From assembly GCF_052115385.1 (NCBI RefSeq), contig NZ_JBFRGP010000002.1, positions 248,001 through 312,000 on the forward strand: 64,000 nt of DNA. The letters run 5' to 3'. The stretch is from Dyella_D sp052115385 (lineage in GTDB: Bacteria > Pseudomonadota > Gammaproteobacteria > Xanthomonadales > Rhodanobacteraceae). Position 1 is the first letter of the stretch. Every line of letters starts with the position of its first letter. Shown piece by piece: positions 24,729-33,530 of this stretch. The position numbers and the translations under genes are program-made. A model generated the notes under the pieces. The model saw nothing but the letters and a program-made list of their open reading frames with translations, was not told where the DNA came from and searched no databases.

Positions 24729-26717
24729 TTACTTTCTTGTCTTTCCTACAAAGCCGAGCGCCCGCACCCATTCCGCATCCCTCCGCGTCGTCTCCACCCG
24801 CTGCTTCCGATAATGCCGCTCGGCCCGGTCCTGCACGTAGGTCACCCAGCGCCGGAACCAGCGGTCGCTGTGCTGCATATCGCGTATCAACCAGGCCATG
24901 ACGCGGCGGCTGGCCGCCGGTGCGAAGCGTTGGAACAGATCGTCTTCCACGCTGATGATGGCTTCGGTGGTGCCAGGGTCGCCCTGGCGCGCACTGCGGC
25001 CGAAGAGCTGCCGGTCTACCCGTGCCGACTCGTGAAACTCGGTAAGGATCACGTGCAGGCCACCGCCGGCCTCGACGTCCTTGGTGAGCTTGATGTCGGT
25101 GCCACGGCCAGCCATGTTGGTGGCAACGGTAATCCGCCCGGGCTGTCCGGCGTCGCCGACGATCTCCGCCTCGCCCTTGTCCTGCCTGGCATTGAGCACG
25201 ATGTGTTCGACGCCTTCTTGCTCGAACAGACGCCCTAATATTTCCGAAGCCTCGACCGAACGCGTACCCACCAGCACGGCGCGGCCGTTCTTCGCCAGTT
25301 CGATCGCGCGCCGCGCCACCTCTTTCCATCGCTGCGGGCTGTCGGCGCAGACGCGGTCGGCCAGGCGCTGGCGGCGGCTTGGCTTGTGGGTGGGGATGCG
25401 CGTGACTGGCAGGCCGTAGGTCTGCTTTACCTCGGTGGCGACTTCCTGCGCGGTGCCAGTCATTCCGCTCAGCAACAGATAACGCCCGAAGAAGCGCTGG
25501 TAGGTGATTTGCGCCAGGGTCCGCCGCTGCCCGGTGATCTCGCAGCCTTCCTTGCACTCGATCATCTGGTGCAGGCCGCGCTCCCAGGTACGGTCAGGCA
25601 TCACGCGACCGGTCGATTCGTCGACGATCTGCACCTTGTTCTCGGCCAGGATGTAGTCCTGGTCGCGAGTGAAACAATGGACGGCCGACAGCGCCTTCTG
25701 CACGAACTCGTCGCGCCACAGCGGCGAGCGCCACAGCCCGCCGAACGAGGCAGTCAGCTCGCGCACGCGTTGCCGTCCCACCTCGGTCAGCCAGATATCC
25801 CGCCGCGGCCCCTTGATGTAGTCGGTCCCGGCATCGAGCGTATGGGCCAGTTCGACGGACTGCGTGTAGACCGCCGGATCGAGATCGTCCGGCAAGGTCT
25901 CGGAGATGATCAGCGGCGTGCTGGCCTCATCGATGAGCACGCTGTCGGCCTCGTCGATGATGGCGAAATGCAACCCGCGCAGGATCGGCGGCTCGCCGCG
26001 CATACCACCGGCAAGCTCGCGCAAGCGCTGCTGGGTGGCGGAGATCTCGCCCAGCGCAATGCAGTCCTTCAGATAGTCGAAGGTCAGTTCCTTGTTCGAC
26101 ACATACGCGATGTCACAGGCATACGCCTTGCGCCGGTCCGCCACCGCCATGTCCTGCAACACCACACCGGCACTCATGCCGAGAAAATCGAACAGCGCGC
26201 GGTTGTGCTCTGCATCGCGCTCGGCAAGGTAGTCGTTCACCGTGACCACGTGCACCGCCGCGCCGGTCGCCGCCGCGGCGCAGGCGGCGAGGGTGGCGGC
26301 CAGGGTCTTGCCTTCGCCGGTGGACATTTCCGCCAGGCGCCCCTGCAACAAGGCACGGCCGGCGAGCAACTGCACATCGTGGTGCCGCATCCCCAGGGTG
26401 CGACGGGAGGCTTCGCGGATCAGCGCGAACGCATCCGGCAGGATCGCGTCGGTAAAGCCTTCGAGATGCATGCGATGGGCAACCGCGCGCAAGCGCTCGC
26501 GCACGACTTGATCGGTGGCGGCACGTGCGGCTTCTTCGCGCGCTGCAGTGGCCGCGAGGAAGTCGCGCACGCGCCGCCGGTCGAAGCGGGGCAGGCTGTC
26601 CAGCATCGCGCGCAAGCGGTCTTCCCAGCGCGAGCGCTTGGCATCCAGCCGCTCCAGATAAGGCCCATCGCCCAGCCGCAGATCGCGATCCGCCAGCAGG
26701 GCGCGGACGTCAGACAC
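24729..26717 (-). CDS. Compact SecA-family ATPase of a putative export module
   Basis: A 662-residue SecA homologue, much shorter than housekeeping SecA (about 900). Motor motifs are intact: Walker A TGEGKTL (133-139), IIDEADSVLIDEASTPLI (253-270), SGMTGTA (417-423), TNMAGRGTDIKL (533-544) and FGRSARQGDPG (572-582). The C-terminal zinc-binding tail and part of the helical wing/scaffold region of standard SecA are absent, and the N-terminal 100 residues are divergent. The GTG start at 26717 overlaps the stop of the upstream M50/HlyD gene by eight bases (GTGTCTGA), so translation is coupled. It is last in an operon with a TolC-like channel and two adaptors. I infer an ATP-driven export motor; it could also be a paralogue that feeds SecYEG. 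Confidence 0.88.
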   Translation of the reverse strand: MSDVRALLADRDLRLGDGPYLERLDAKRSRWEDRLRAMLDSLPRFDRRRVRDFLAATAAREEAARAATDQVVRERLRAVAHRMHLEGFTDAILPDAFALIREASRRTLGMRHHDVQLLAGRALLQGRLAEMSTGEGKTLAATLAACAAAATGAAVHVVTVNDYLAERDAEHNRALFDFLGMSAGVVLQDMAVADRRKAYACDIAYVSNKELTFDYLKDCIALGEISATQQRLRELAGGMRGEPPILRGLHFAIIDEADSVLIDEASTPLIISETLPDDLDPAVYTQSVELAHTLDAGTDYIKGPRRDIWLTEVGRQRVRELTASFGGLWRSPLWRDEFVQKALSAVHCFTRDQDYILAENKVQIVDESTGRVMPDRTWERGLHQMIECKEGCEITGQRRTLAQITYQRFFGRYLLLSGMTGTAQEVATEVKQTYGLPVTRIPTHKPSRRQRLADRVCADSPQRWKEVARRAIELAKNGRAVLVGTRSVEASEILGRLFEQEGVEHIVLNARQDKGEAEIVGDAGQPGRITVATNMAGRGTDIKLTKDVEAGGGLHVILTEFHESARVDRQLFGRSARQGDPGTTEAIISVEDDLFQRFAPAASRRVMAWLIRDMQHSDRWFRRWVTYVQDRAERHYRKQRVETTRRDAEWVRALGFVGKTRK

Positions 26718-28854
26718 CGAAATGCCCCAGGAAGACCTGGCGCAGGCGCCGCAAACCTTGCCGCGCCAGCGATTCGCTGCCGTGATCGAAGCGCACGTGG
26801 ACGCGCTCGCCGAACGGCGGCGCCGTGCCGGCGGGCAGGGCGACATCGACGATGAATACGCGTTGCAGCGTCTTCAGCCCATTGCTGTCGTTCGGATTGG
26901 TGGGAATCGCGCCGCCACCATTGAGCCCAAGAGCCGCCGTGGGCAACTCGTCCACCGCCCCGGGAAAGCTGCGCACGACATGGGACTCGCGCATGTCGCT
27001 CAGCGAATCGGCCAGGCGCAGTTGCACCCCATGCAGGCGCTGATGCACCAGGTCGATATCGTCCTGAAGCACCACCACCCGCACCATCAGGTCGCGCGGC
27101 GTCAGCACATAACCGAGCAGCTCGCCCTTCTTGTAGTAATGGCCGGGCATGTCCTGCGGCGTCGCCGCGATCAGGCGGCCATCGCCGCCGGCATGGCCGA
27201 TCAGGCGTGCCGCGCGCAGCTCGGCGCGTTCGAGCACTTCGCGTGCCTCGGCCAACTGCCGGCCACTGACCTGGGCTTTCACCGGATCGATGAATGCATC
27301 CGCGTCATAGCGCGCCTGCGCTTCATCCAGCTTGGCCTGGTCGACCGCCAGCTCCGCCTGCAACTGCGGGTTGTCCATCAGATAGACCGGCTGGTCGCGC
27401 CGCACGGACTGCTCCGGCGCCGTCATCCAGGTATGGAAGAAACCGTTCTCCTGGGCATGCAGCATGGAACGGTCCGGCAGCCACACCACGCCCTCGGCGC
27501 GCGTATGCAGCGGCACCGGCACGAACAGCAGCACGGCGAGCACGACGCTAACCGCGAGGGCGGTCCGGCGATAGGCGCGGGTGCGCACACGATGCAACGC
27601 ACCGGCGCTGCGCAGATGCTTCAGCCCCTTGCGGATCGGTCCCACCAGCAGTCCGTACGCACTCCAGCACGCCATCAGCACGCCGACGATGAAGTACTTG
27701 CCCGCCACCAGGAAGATCACCGAGAGCGTGACCGTGGTGCGGTAGAACCAGGCCAGCGGCGCGTAGAAGAACAGCCAGCGCTGCTCCGAAGGTGTTTCGT
27801 CCGGCTTCACCGCATCGGTGGAGCCGAAGGCATAGCGGTCCAGCAGCCAGGTCCACCACGCAGTGCCGCGCTGGGCCAGGTTGGGCATCTCGATCAGGTC
27901 GGCCAGGATGTAGTAGCCGTCGTAGCGCAACAGCGGGTTGCCGTTGACCAGCAGGGTGGAGACGCCGCCGATCACCATCACGTTGAACGCCACCGCGCGC
28001 AGCACGCCGGGTTCCGCCGCCAGCCAGACGTACAGCGCCAAGGCCGCCAGGAACAACTCCACCAGCATGCCGGCGGCCGCGACCAGCGCACGGCGATACT
28101 TCGACGGGAACGCGGCAGAGGACGAAGCCTCCACATACGGCACCGGCGCGAAGATCAGGAACATCACGCCCAGCTCGCGCACCGCGCCGCCCCAGCGCTT
28201 CACCGCGAAGCCATGCCCCAATTCGTGCAGCAGCTTCACCACTGGATACACCGCCAGCATCACCAGCAGGTTGCTGGAGGACAGCACGCGATCGGACAGG
28301 TTATGCGTCAGCTCGCCCCAATGCTGCGCCGCCAGCACCATCGCCGGCAGCATCACCGCCAGCCACAGCAGCGCGCCGATCGGGCCGAAGCACCACGAGG
28401 TGTAAGGCGACAGGCGGGTAAGGAAGCGGTCGGGATTGAGCAGCGGCAGCTTCACGCTCATCGGGTTGGTCAGCCACTGCCGCACGGTTTCGGTGCGCTT
28501 GCGCTTGTGCCGGTCCAGTGCATCGGCGGAATCCGGCGCCACGTCGGTCTGCAGCAGATCCGCGCCATGCAGCTGCACCAGCAGATCGACCACTTCCGGT
28601 TGCGTGCAGGCATCGCGCGATTCGGACGTGTTGGCGCGCTCCCACAGTGCCTGCACCGTCTGCCGCCCGTCCATGCCGGCGATCAACGCATACGCCGCGG
28701 TGGACAGGCGATAGACGCGTCCGCCGGTCTGGTCCTGCACCACGTACCAGGGCCGCCCGCGAAACACCACGCGCTGCACGGTGGCATACGGCATCAGCCG
28801 CGGCCGCAACTGCGCCACGCTATGCCAGGAGGGGCTGAATGGACTGCGCGCCAT
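26710..28854 (-). CDS. PqqD-like/M50 zinc protease/HlyD-type adaptor fusion
   Basis: A 714-residue multidomain membrane protein. Residues about 10-105 look like a PqqD-type peptide-binding domain. Next is an M50 site-2-protease-like membrane domain with HELGH at 210-214 and the third-ligand motif NPLLRYDGYY at 306-315, embedded in several transmembrane helices. After a further helix near 432-447, the C-terminal 260 residues resemble an HlyD/membrane-fusion adaptor, with VPLHTRAEGVVW and a helical hairpin rich in Ala, Glu and Gln. It follows the GAF/HlyD gene by three bases. By family knowledge, M50/PqqD/HlyD fusions occur near peptide or large-protein export genes. Here it may process or escort cargo across the inner membrane. 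Confidence 0.82.
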   Translation of the reverse strand: MARSPFSPSWHSVAQLRPRLMPYATVQRVVFRGRPWYVVQDQTGGRVYRLSTAAYALIAGMDGRQTVQALWERANTSESRDACTQPEVVDLLVQLHGADLLQTDVAPDSADALDRHKRKRTETVRQWLTNPMSVKLPLLNPDRFLTRLSPYTSWCFGPIGALLWLAVMLPAMVLAAQHWGELTHNLSDRVLSSSNLLVMLAVYPVVKLLHELGHGFAVKRWGGAVRELGVMFLIFAPVPYVEASSSAAFPSKYRRALVAAAGMLVELFLAALALYVWLAAEPGVLRAVAFNVMVIGGVSTLLVNGNPLLRYDGYYILADLIEMPNLAQRGTAWWTWLLDRYAFGSTDAVKPDETPSEQRWLFFYAPLAWFYRTTVTLSVIFLVAGKYFIVGVLMACWSAYGLLVGPIRKGLKHLRSAGALHRVRTRAYRRTALAVSVVLAVLLFVPVPLHTRAEGVVWLPDRSMLHAQENGFFHTWMTAPEQSVRRDQPVYLMDNPQLQAELAVDQAKLDEAQARYDADAFIDPVKAQVSGRQLAEAREVLERAELRAARLIGHAGGDGRLIAATPQDMPGHYYKKGELLGYVLTPRDLMVRVVVLQDDIDLVHQRLHGVQLRLADSLSDMRESHVVRSFPGAVDELPTAALGLNGGGAIPTNPNDSNGLKTLQRVFIVDVALPAGTAPPFGERVHVRFDHGSESLARQGLRRLRQVFLGHFGV

Positions 28855-28857
28855 GGC

Positions 28858-30705
28858 CTAGAGGCCCCAGCTCCACAGGTTCAGGCGCAGCCAGTCGAAC
28901 AGGCCGTGCAGCAGCACCCAGCCGAGCTTGTGCTGGCCGGCGCCGATCTTGCCGACGCCTTCCATGCCCGGCAGCAGCAGCGGCGAATCCTGCTGCAGGC
29001 GCGCTTCGACGCGGTAGAAATTGCGGCCGTCCTGCGCGGTGGCCACCGGCATGATCTTGGCCACGGTAAAGGGCATCGCGTCGCCGGCCAGTCCGGTGAT
29101 CATCAGCTGGCCGTGCTGGCCTTCGCGCACCTGGGCGATATCGCGCTCGTCCACCTGCAGGATGATGCGGTAGCTGTGCAGCGGCGCGATCTCGAACAGC
29201 TTCTTGCCGGCTTCCAGCGGCGTGCCGATCTGCTGGCTCAGGTCGCCGGTGACCACTACGCCGTCGTAGGGCGCCAGTATCTTTACGCGCGACAGCTTGT
29301 CGTCGAGCAGATCGAGCTGCGCCTGCGCCTCGCGCATCTGCGCGCCGACCACTTGCATTGCGGTGAGGTCGTGCCCGGCCATCGCTTCGCGCAGCTTGTT
29401 GTCGTACTGGTCACGCTCGCTGGCCCACTTGGCGCGCTCCACGCGCAGGTCGTGATCGTCGAGCTGGGCCAGCGGCTGGCCCTTGGCGACGGTGTCGCCG
29501 GCGCGCACGAAGCTGGCAGAGAGAAAGCCTTCGAATGGCGCGGCGGCGACGCGCTGGATCTCGCCCTCGGTAACGGTCTTGGCGGAGACGCGATACGGCA
29601 CCGGCAGGAACACCAGCAGCGCCAGCACCAGCGCTGCGGCCAGCGCGCCGACCTTCCACAACAGATAACGCGGCCCCAGCAAGGCGGCCAGGAAGCGCCG
29701 CGCTTCGTCGCGCAAACGCTGCCACGAGCCGCGCTCCGCATCCACGCGTTGGGCGATCACTGACGCCAGCAGCGCGCCGAAGGTTTCCATCCACTTGCGC
29801 TCGTCCTCGCCGAACGGCGTGGGCGCTTCGCGCTCGATGGTCACCACCGCCACGCACTTGGCCTGCTGGGTGATCGGCAGCGAGAGCAGGCGGCCGGCGC
29901 CGGTGCGCTGCAGGAGGGCGGTATGCGCGCGGAAGCTGTCGGGCGCATCGTGCTCGGGTGCCGCCGCTTCCACGGCCTGCGCCAGATCGCAGGCCTCGTT
30001 CATGGCGGCGATATAGGCATGCACCAAGGGCGAGGATTTTTCGAACGTAGCCGCCTCCGACAGTGCCGCCAGCTTCACTTCGCCATGGCGCATCAGGCCG
30101 ATCGCCACGCGCGTGCCGCCGAAGCGCCGGCGCAGCTCGTTGCTCAAGTCGAACAGCGCCTGCTGGAAGCGCTCGTGGCGCAATGCGATGGCGACGGCCT
30201 CCAGCACGCCCAGCGAACGCACGCTGGCGGCCAGTGCGGCATCGTGCTCGCGCCGCGCGAACAGATTGCTGAGCCAGGCGCTGCCCCAATGCAATTCGCG
30301 CAACAGCAGCGGCAGGGTTTCATCGTGCGCGCTCAGCTCCAGCACCACCGAGCCGGCCATGCGGTCGTGCACCGTCAGCGGCGCGGCCACATGCCACAGG
30401 CCGGCCGGCTCCGCGCAGGGCTGCACCACCACGCGCCGTTCGGCCAGCGCGCGTTGCACCGCTTCGCCCATGCGCGCCATATCGCTGTTGGCCTGCGGAA
30501 ACACCGCGATCGGCACGAAGTTCTGCCCGTTCGCGGATTCCACCAGGATCGCCGCCTGCGCGATCACCGCGAACTTGTCGCGCAGCACCGCCAGCCAGGC
30601 GTCGCAGAATTCCGCCGAGGTGCGCGCGGTGATGAAGCGCGTCCAGCCGTCCAGCGGCAAGGGCGTCGGCGCGGAAGGATCGGGCGTGACGGGCAGGGCG
30701 TTCAT
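28858..30705 (-). CDS. GAF-domain/HlyD-type membrane-fusion adaptor
   Basis: A 615-residue protein. The first 340 residues are soluble and contain one clear GAF-type sensor (about 170-320, with RLLSLPITQQAKCVAVVTIE) and possibly a degenerate first GAF (20-150). One transmembrane helix (about 350-368) leads into an HlyD/RND-type periplasmic adaptor: GEIQRVAAAPFEGFLSASFV, GDTVAKGQPLAQLDDHDL, an alpha-hairpin and a beta-barrel IILQVDERDIAQVREGQHG. The start ATG overlaps the TolC-gene stop by four bases. The protein should bridge the inner membrane to the TolC-like channel while sensing a cytoplasmic ligand. Typical HlyD adaptors lack GAF domains. Confidence 0.83.
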   Translation of the reverse strand: MNALPVTPDPSAPTPLPLDGWTRFITARTSAEFCDAWLAVLRDKFAVIAQAAILVESANGQNFVPIAVFPQANSDMARMGEAVQRALAERRVVVQPCAEPAGLWHVAAPLTVHDRMAGSVVLELSAHDETLPLLLRELHWGSAWLSNLFARREHDAALAASVRSLGVLEAVAIALRHERFQQALFDLSNELRRRFGGTRVAIGLMRHGEVKLAALSEAATFEKSSPLVHAYIAAMNEACDLAQAVEAAAPEHDAPDSFRAHTALLQRTGAGRLLSLPITQQAKCVAVVTIEREAPTPFGEDERKWMETFGALLASVIAQRVDAERGSWQRLRDEARRFLAALLGPRYLLWKVGALAAALVLALLVFLPVPYRVSAKTVTEGEIQRVAAAPFEGFLSASFVRAGDTVAKGQPLAQLDDHDLRVERAKWASERDQYDNKLREAMAGHDLTAMQVVGAQMREAQAQLDLLDDKLSRVKILAPYDGVVVTGDLSQQIGTPLEAGKKLFEIAPLHSYRIILQVDERDIAQVREGQHGQLMITGLAGDAMPFTVAKIMPVATAQDGRNFYRVEARLQQDSPLLLPGMEGVGKIGAGQHKLGWVLLHGLFDWLRLNLWSWGL

Positions 30706-32102
30706 CGCGGCGCGCGCTCCGGGTTGAGCGAGGCGGTGGTGTTCATGCGCGCCGGCACGAAGCACTGATCCAGCTCGTCGATATCGGCCACGCTCAGGCC
30801 GCCGAGCGTGGCCCTGAGCTTGATGTACGACGTGAGCTGCTGGTAGCGGCCCTTGCGCATGTCGCGGCGCGAGGCGGCGATCTGCTGCTGTGCGGCCAGC
30901 GTGTCGGCCGCGGTCTTCAAACCGCGCTCGCTGCCGCGCTCGGCCACCGCCAGCGCACGCTGGGCGGAGGCGATGGCGATGCGTGCGGCATGCGCCTTGG
31001 CCAGGCCCGCGCGCCAGGCGAGAAAAGAACTTTTCACGTTGAGGACGGCCTGCCGCCGCGCGGCTTCCAGGTCGTCGCGCGCCTTGTCGCGCAGCGCCAG
31101 CGCCTCGGCCACCTTGGCCGACTGCGTGCCGCCGGAATAGATCGGCACGTTGAGCTGCAGGCCCACGGTGAAGGTGCGAATGCCGTAGCCGGCCTGGCCG
31201 GGAAAGTTGCCGACGTTCTGGTCGGTGTTGCCATAGCTGGCCACCATGTCCAGCGTCGGCTGGTGGCCGGCGCGCTGCTTGCTCACTTCGTCTTCCGCCG
31301 CGGCGACGGCGCGCGAGGCGGCGCGCAGGGCCGGGCTGCTGCTGTCGACCTGGCTGAGCCAGGCGTCGAGGTCGCTGCCGATCAGGTCGGGCAGTTCGAG
31401 CTGGTCGTCCAGGAAGGGTTGCTGCAGGTCTTCCGCCGGACCTACCCATTGTTCGAGCGCGGCCAGCTTGGTGGCGTGATCGGCCAGCGCCGACTCGGCA
31501 TCGGCCGCGGCTTCCTCATACTTGGCGTGCGCATCCTCGGCTTGCGGCTCGCCCTGCGCGCCGAGTTCGACGGCGCGGCGCGAGATATCCCACTGCGCAC
31601 GCAGGGCATCGCGCTGCGCGGCGGTGAACTCCACCGCATCGCGCGCTTCCATCAGGTCGAACCAGGCCGAGGCCAACTTTTGATAAAGCTGCTGCTCGGT
31701 GTCCTTGAGCTGGTACTCGGTCTGCCGTTCCACTTGCTCGGCCTGGTGCAGGCTGGCGGTATTGGCCGGGCGCCACAGCGGCTGGGTCAGGCTGAGCTGG
31801 CCGGTGTCGCCGTGGTAGCGGTCGTGCAAGGTGTGGGTGACCTTGTCCAGCGTGTCGTAGCGGCGGCGGTTGCCATTGCTGCTGGCGGTGGCGGAAATCT
31901 GCGGCAGCATCGCGCCGAAGGCCTGGCGCGTGCGCGCCTGCGAGGCGTCGAGGCTGGCCTTGGCGGCGCGGTAGCCGGGCTCGCTGTCGTGGGCGATCGA
32001 GAACAGTTCGCCGAGCGAAGTGACGTTGTTGGCCGCGAAGGCAGGCAACACTACGAACAGACTTGCGCACAGCAGGGCCAGGGGCAGCGCGCGGCCGGGC
32101 AT
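30702..32102 (-). CDS. TolC-family outer-membrane channel protein
   Basis: A 466-residue outer-membrane efflux/secretion channel with a signal peptide (MPGRALPLALLCASLFVVLP, cleavage after AFA). Two OEP-type repeats are visible: long helices around DSEPGYRAAKASLDASQART and beta-strand pairs GQLSLTQPLW and VGLQLNVPIYSGG, the latter being the hallmark second barrel strand. TolC proteins trimerise to span the outer membrane and periplasm. First gene of the minus-strand operon with the two adaptors and the SecA-like ATPase. GGAAGA lies seven bases before the ATG. Confidence 0.9.
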   Translation of the reverse strand: MPGRALPLALLCASLFVVLPAFAANNVTSLGELFSIAHDSEPGYRAAKASLDASQARTRQAFGAMLPQISATASSNGNRRRYDTLDKVTHTLHDRYHGDTGQLSLTQPLWRPANTASLHQAEQVERQTEYQLKDTEQQLYQKLASAWFDLMEARDAVEFTAAQRDALRAQWDISRRAVELGAQGEPQAEDAHAKYEEAAADAESALADHATKLAALEQWVGPAEDLQQPFLDDQLELPDLIGSDLDAWLSQVDSSSPALRAASRAVAAAEDEVSKQRAGHQPTLDMVASYGNTDQNVGNFPGQAGYGIRTFTVGLQLNVPIYSGGTQSAKVAEALALRDKARDDLEAARRQAVLNVKSSFLAWRAGLAKAHAARIAIASAQRALAVAERGSERGLKTAADTLAAQQQIAASRRDMRKGRYQQLTSYIKLRATLGGLSVADIDELDQCFVPARMNTTASLNPERAPR

Positions 32103-32451
32103 CGGCGATCTTCCGAGACGTACCGGAACCTGCTCTCTCGCATCATGACTTTCGCGTCGCACCTCAAATCCCTTCGCTGTGCCCTGAGGGAGAGGACGGT
32201 CCGTCATGGACCGCAACGGCCAGGCGCGCACCGGAAATCGCACGGTGCGGGCTGACGTTATTTCCAACGATTTCCCCCTGAAGCACGGGCATTTTGGCAT
32301 TGGCCCGGGGGTGTGCCAAGGGCTGGGATGTTCAGGTTTTCGCAAGGTCTTGCGGTGGTGCCTCGCGGCACTTCGCACGCACGGACTTGCGCTACCATCC
32401 CGCCTCATTCACCAGCGCGCGGCGCATCCAGCGCCAGTCTCAGGGGGAGTC
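32103..32451. other. Divergent promoter region, no gene seen
   Basis: About 350 bases separate the tolC-like gene (minus) from the small lipoprotein gene (plus). A short dyad CGGTCC...GGACCG (32197-32213) lies inside. The tolC frame stays open upstream through this region but lacks coding character and would place the signal peptide internally, so I treat it as non-coding. Promoters for both directions must lie here; no clear boxes are seen. Confidence 0.5.
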
Positions 32452-32766
32452 ATGAAGCGCATCATGGGAGCGGCCGTACTGGCGGTCGCCTTGGCCGGCT
32501 GTCACACCACCGGCCAGAAAATCACTTCGCTCGATCCGGGCAACAACCGCGACCAGGTGGTCGCCACGCTAGGCCGTCCGGACGCCTTGAGTACGATGGG
32601 CGACTTCGAGGTCTACACCTATCTGGCGCGCCATCGCTCACGCGTGTCGGTGACGCACACCGACTACACCGTGGTGATGAAGGAAGGGCACGTGGTGCAG
32701 TTCGGGCCGGGCCTGGCGCGGCGCGAGGGTTTGCACAATGTGGTGATCGTGCCGCCGGAATCCTGA
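32452..32766 (+). CDS. Small lipoprotein, SmpA/OmlA (BamE)-like
   Basis: A 104-residue lipoprotein with the lipobox LAGC at residues 14-17. The mature part, ITSLDPGNNRDQVVATLGRP, followed by YTYLARHRSRVSVTHTDYTV, matches the BamE/SmpA-OmlA fold (two helices and a three-stranded sheet). BamE is an accessory of the outer-membrane barrel assembly machine, but this is probably a paralogue rather than housekeeping BamE. GGGGGAG precedes the ATG. It is divergent from the export operon and may assist its outer-membrane component, which is inference. Confidence 0.75.
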   Translation: MKRIMGAAVLAVALAGCHTTGQKITSLDPGNNRDQVVATLGRPDALSTMGDFEVYTYLARHRSRVSVTHTDYTVVMKEGHVVQFGPGLARREGLHNVVIVPPES

Positions 32767-32805
32767 GGGCAGGGCGATGCATTGGCATCGCCGCGCCGCG
32801 TTTTC

Positions 32806-33459
32806 TCAATGCGATGGTTGAGCCGCCGGCCCAGGCGATGGTTGAGCCGACGGTTCGGGCGATGCCTGGTCCGTCGGCTGCGGCGACACCTGGTAAGTGG
32901 GAAAGCCTTCGGGCACCCGCTCGTCGCGTGGCACCGCCTTGCCGATCAGCTTCGGATCCGACAAGCCTTCGACCTGGCCGGGCGTCTGCCCGTCGCACAG
33001 GTGCGTTTCGCTATGGCCGCGGTTCTCGACCAGCACGCCGCTGCTTTCGTAGCCGCCGGGAGAGCTCGTCTCCGAGAAAACCGTGAAACGGGTCCGGCCG
33101 TCGCTGAGATGCAGATAGTTCAGCGTGCCGCCTGCGCCATTGCTCGCACGGTTGCCGCTGGCGAACAGCCGCGGCGGCACGGGTTCGGCCTCGTTGGGGA
33201 AATCCGCTTCCAGATTGCGCTCGGTACCGTAGCGGTAGCGCAGTTCGTCGTAGGTGTCGTTGCCGGGTTTGCCACAGACGGCGATCTGCTTCTGGCCGGA
33301 GGAGCAGGCGAACAGCGTGGTCTGGCCGGCGGGGCAGAGGCTGCCTTGGGTTGGCGTGTCGGAAGGAGATTGGGCACGCGCATCCGGGAAGGCTGCCAGG
33401 GCCAGGCAAATCAACGCGGGTGCAAGTGCTCCCGGGTGATACTTGCGATCCATTTTCAT
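32806..33459 (-). CDS. Secreted protein of unknown function with Pro/Ser/Gln-rich tail
   Basis: A 217-residue exported protein not recognised by me. A signal peptide ends AAFPDARA. The body has four cysteines (around LCPAGQTTLFACSSGQ, VCGKPGND and HLCDGQ) that could form disulfides, and short strands suggest a small beta domain. The last 25 residues are low-complexity Pro-Ser-Gln repeats. The ATG at 33459 follows AAAGGA. It is encoded between the giant gene and the export operon, in the same direction as both, and could be an accessory factor of that locus. Confidence 0.65.
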   Translation of the reverse strand: MKMDRKYHPGALAPALICLALAAFPDARAQSPSDTPTQGSLCPAGQTTLFACSSGQKQIAVCGKPGNDTYDELRYRYGTERNLEADFPNEAEPVPPRLFASGNRASNGAGGTLNYLHLSDGRTRFTVFSETSSPGGYESSGVLVENRGHSETHLCDGQTPGQVEGLSDPKLIGKAVPRDERVPEGFPTYQVSPQPTDQASPEPSAQPSPGPAAQPSH

Positions 33460-33530
33460 GGCGTGCTGTCCTTTCCTCGTGTTTCAGCAATGCTGAAGGT
33501 TTGCCTGCCGGCACGTGCCGAGCGCGCTGC

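Noticed and set aside
26722..29763. A 1,013-codon plus-strand open frame
   Set aside because: Antisense to the M50 and GAF/HlyD genes and spans both, with His/Gln/Arg-rich shadow composition and no motif.
32103..32408. N-terminal extension of the TolC-like protein
   Set aside because: It would bury a clear signal peptide inside the protein and contains no conserved sequence.
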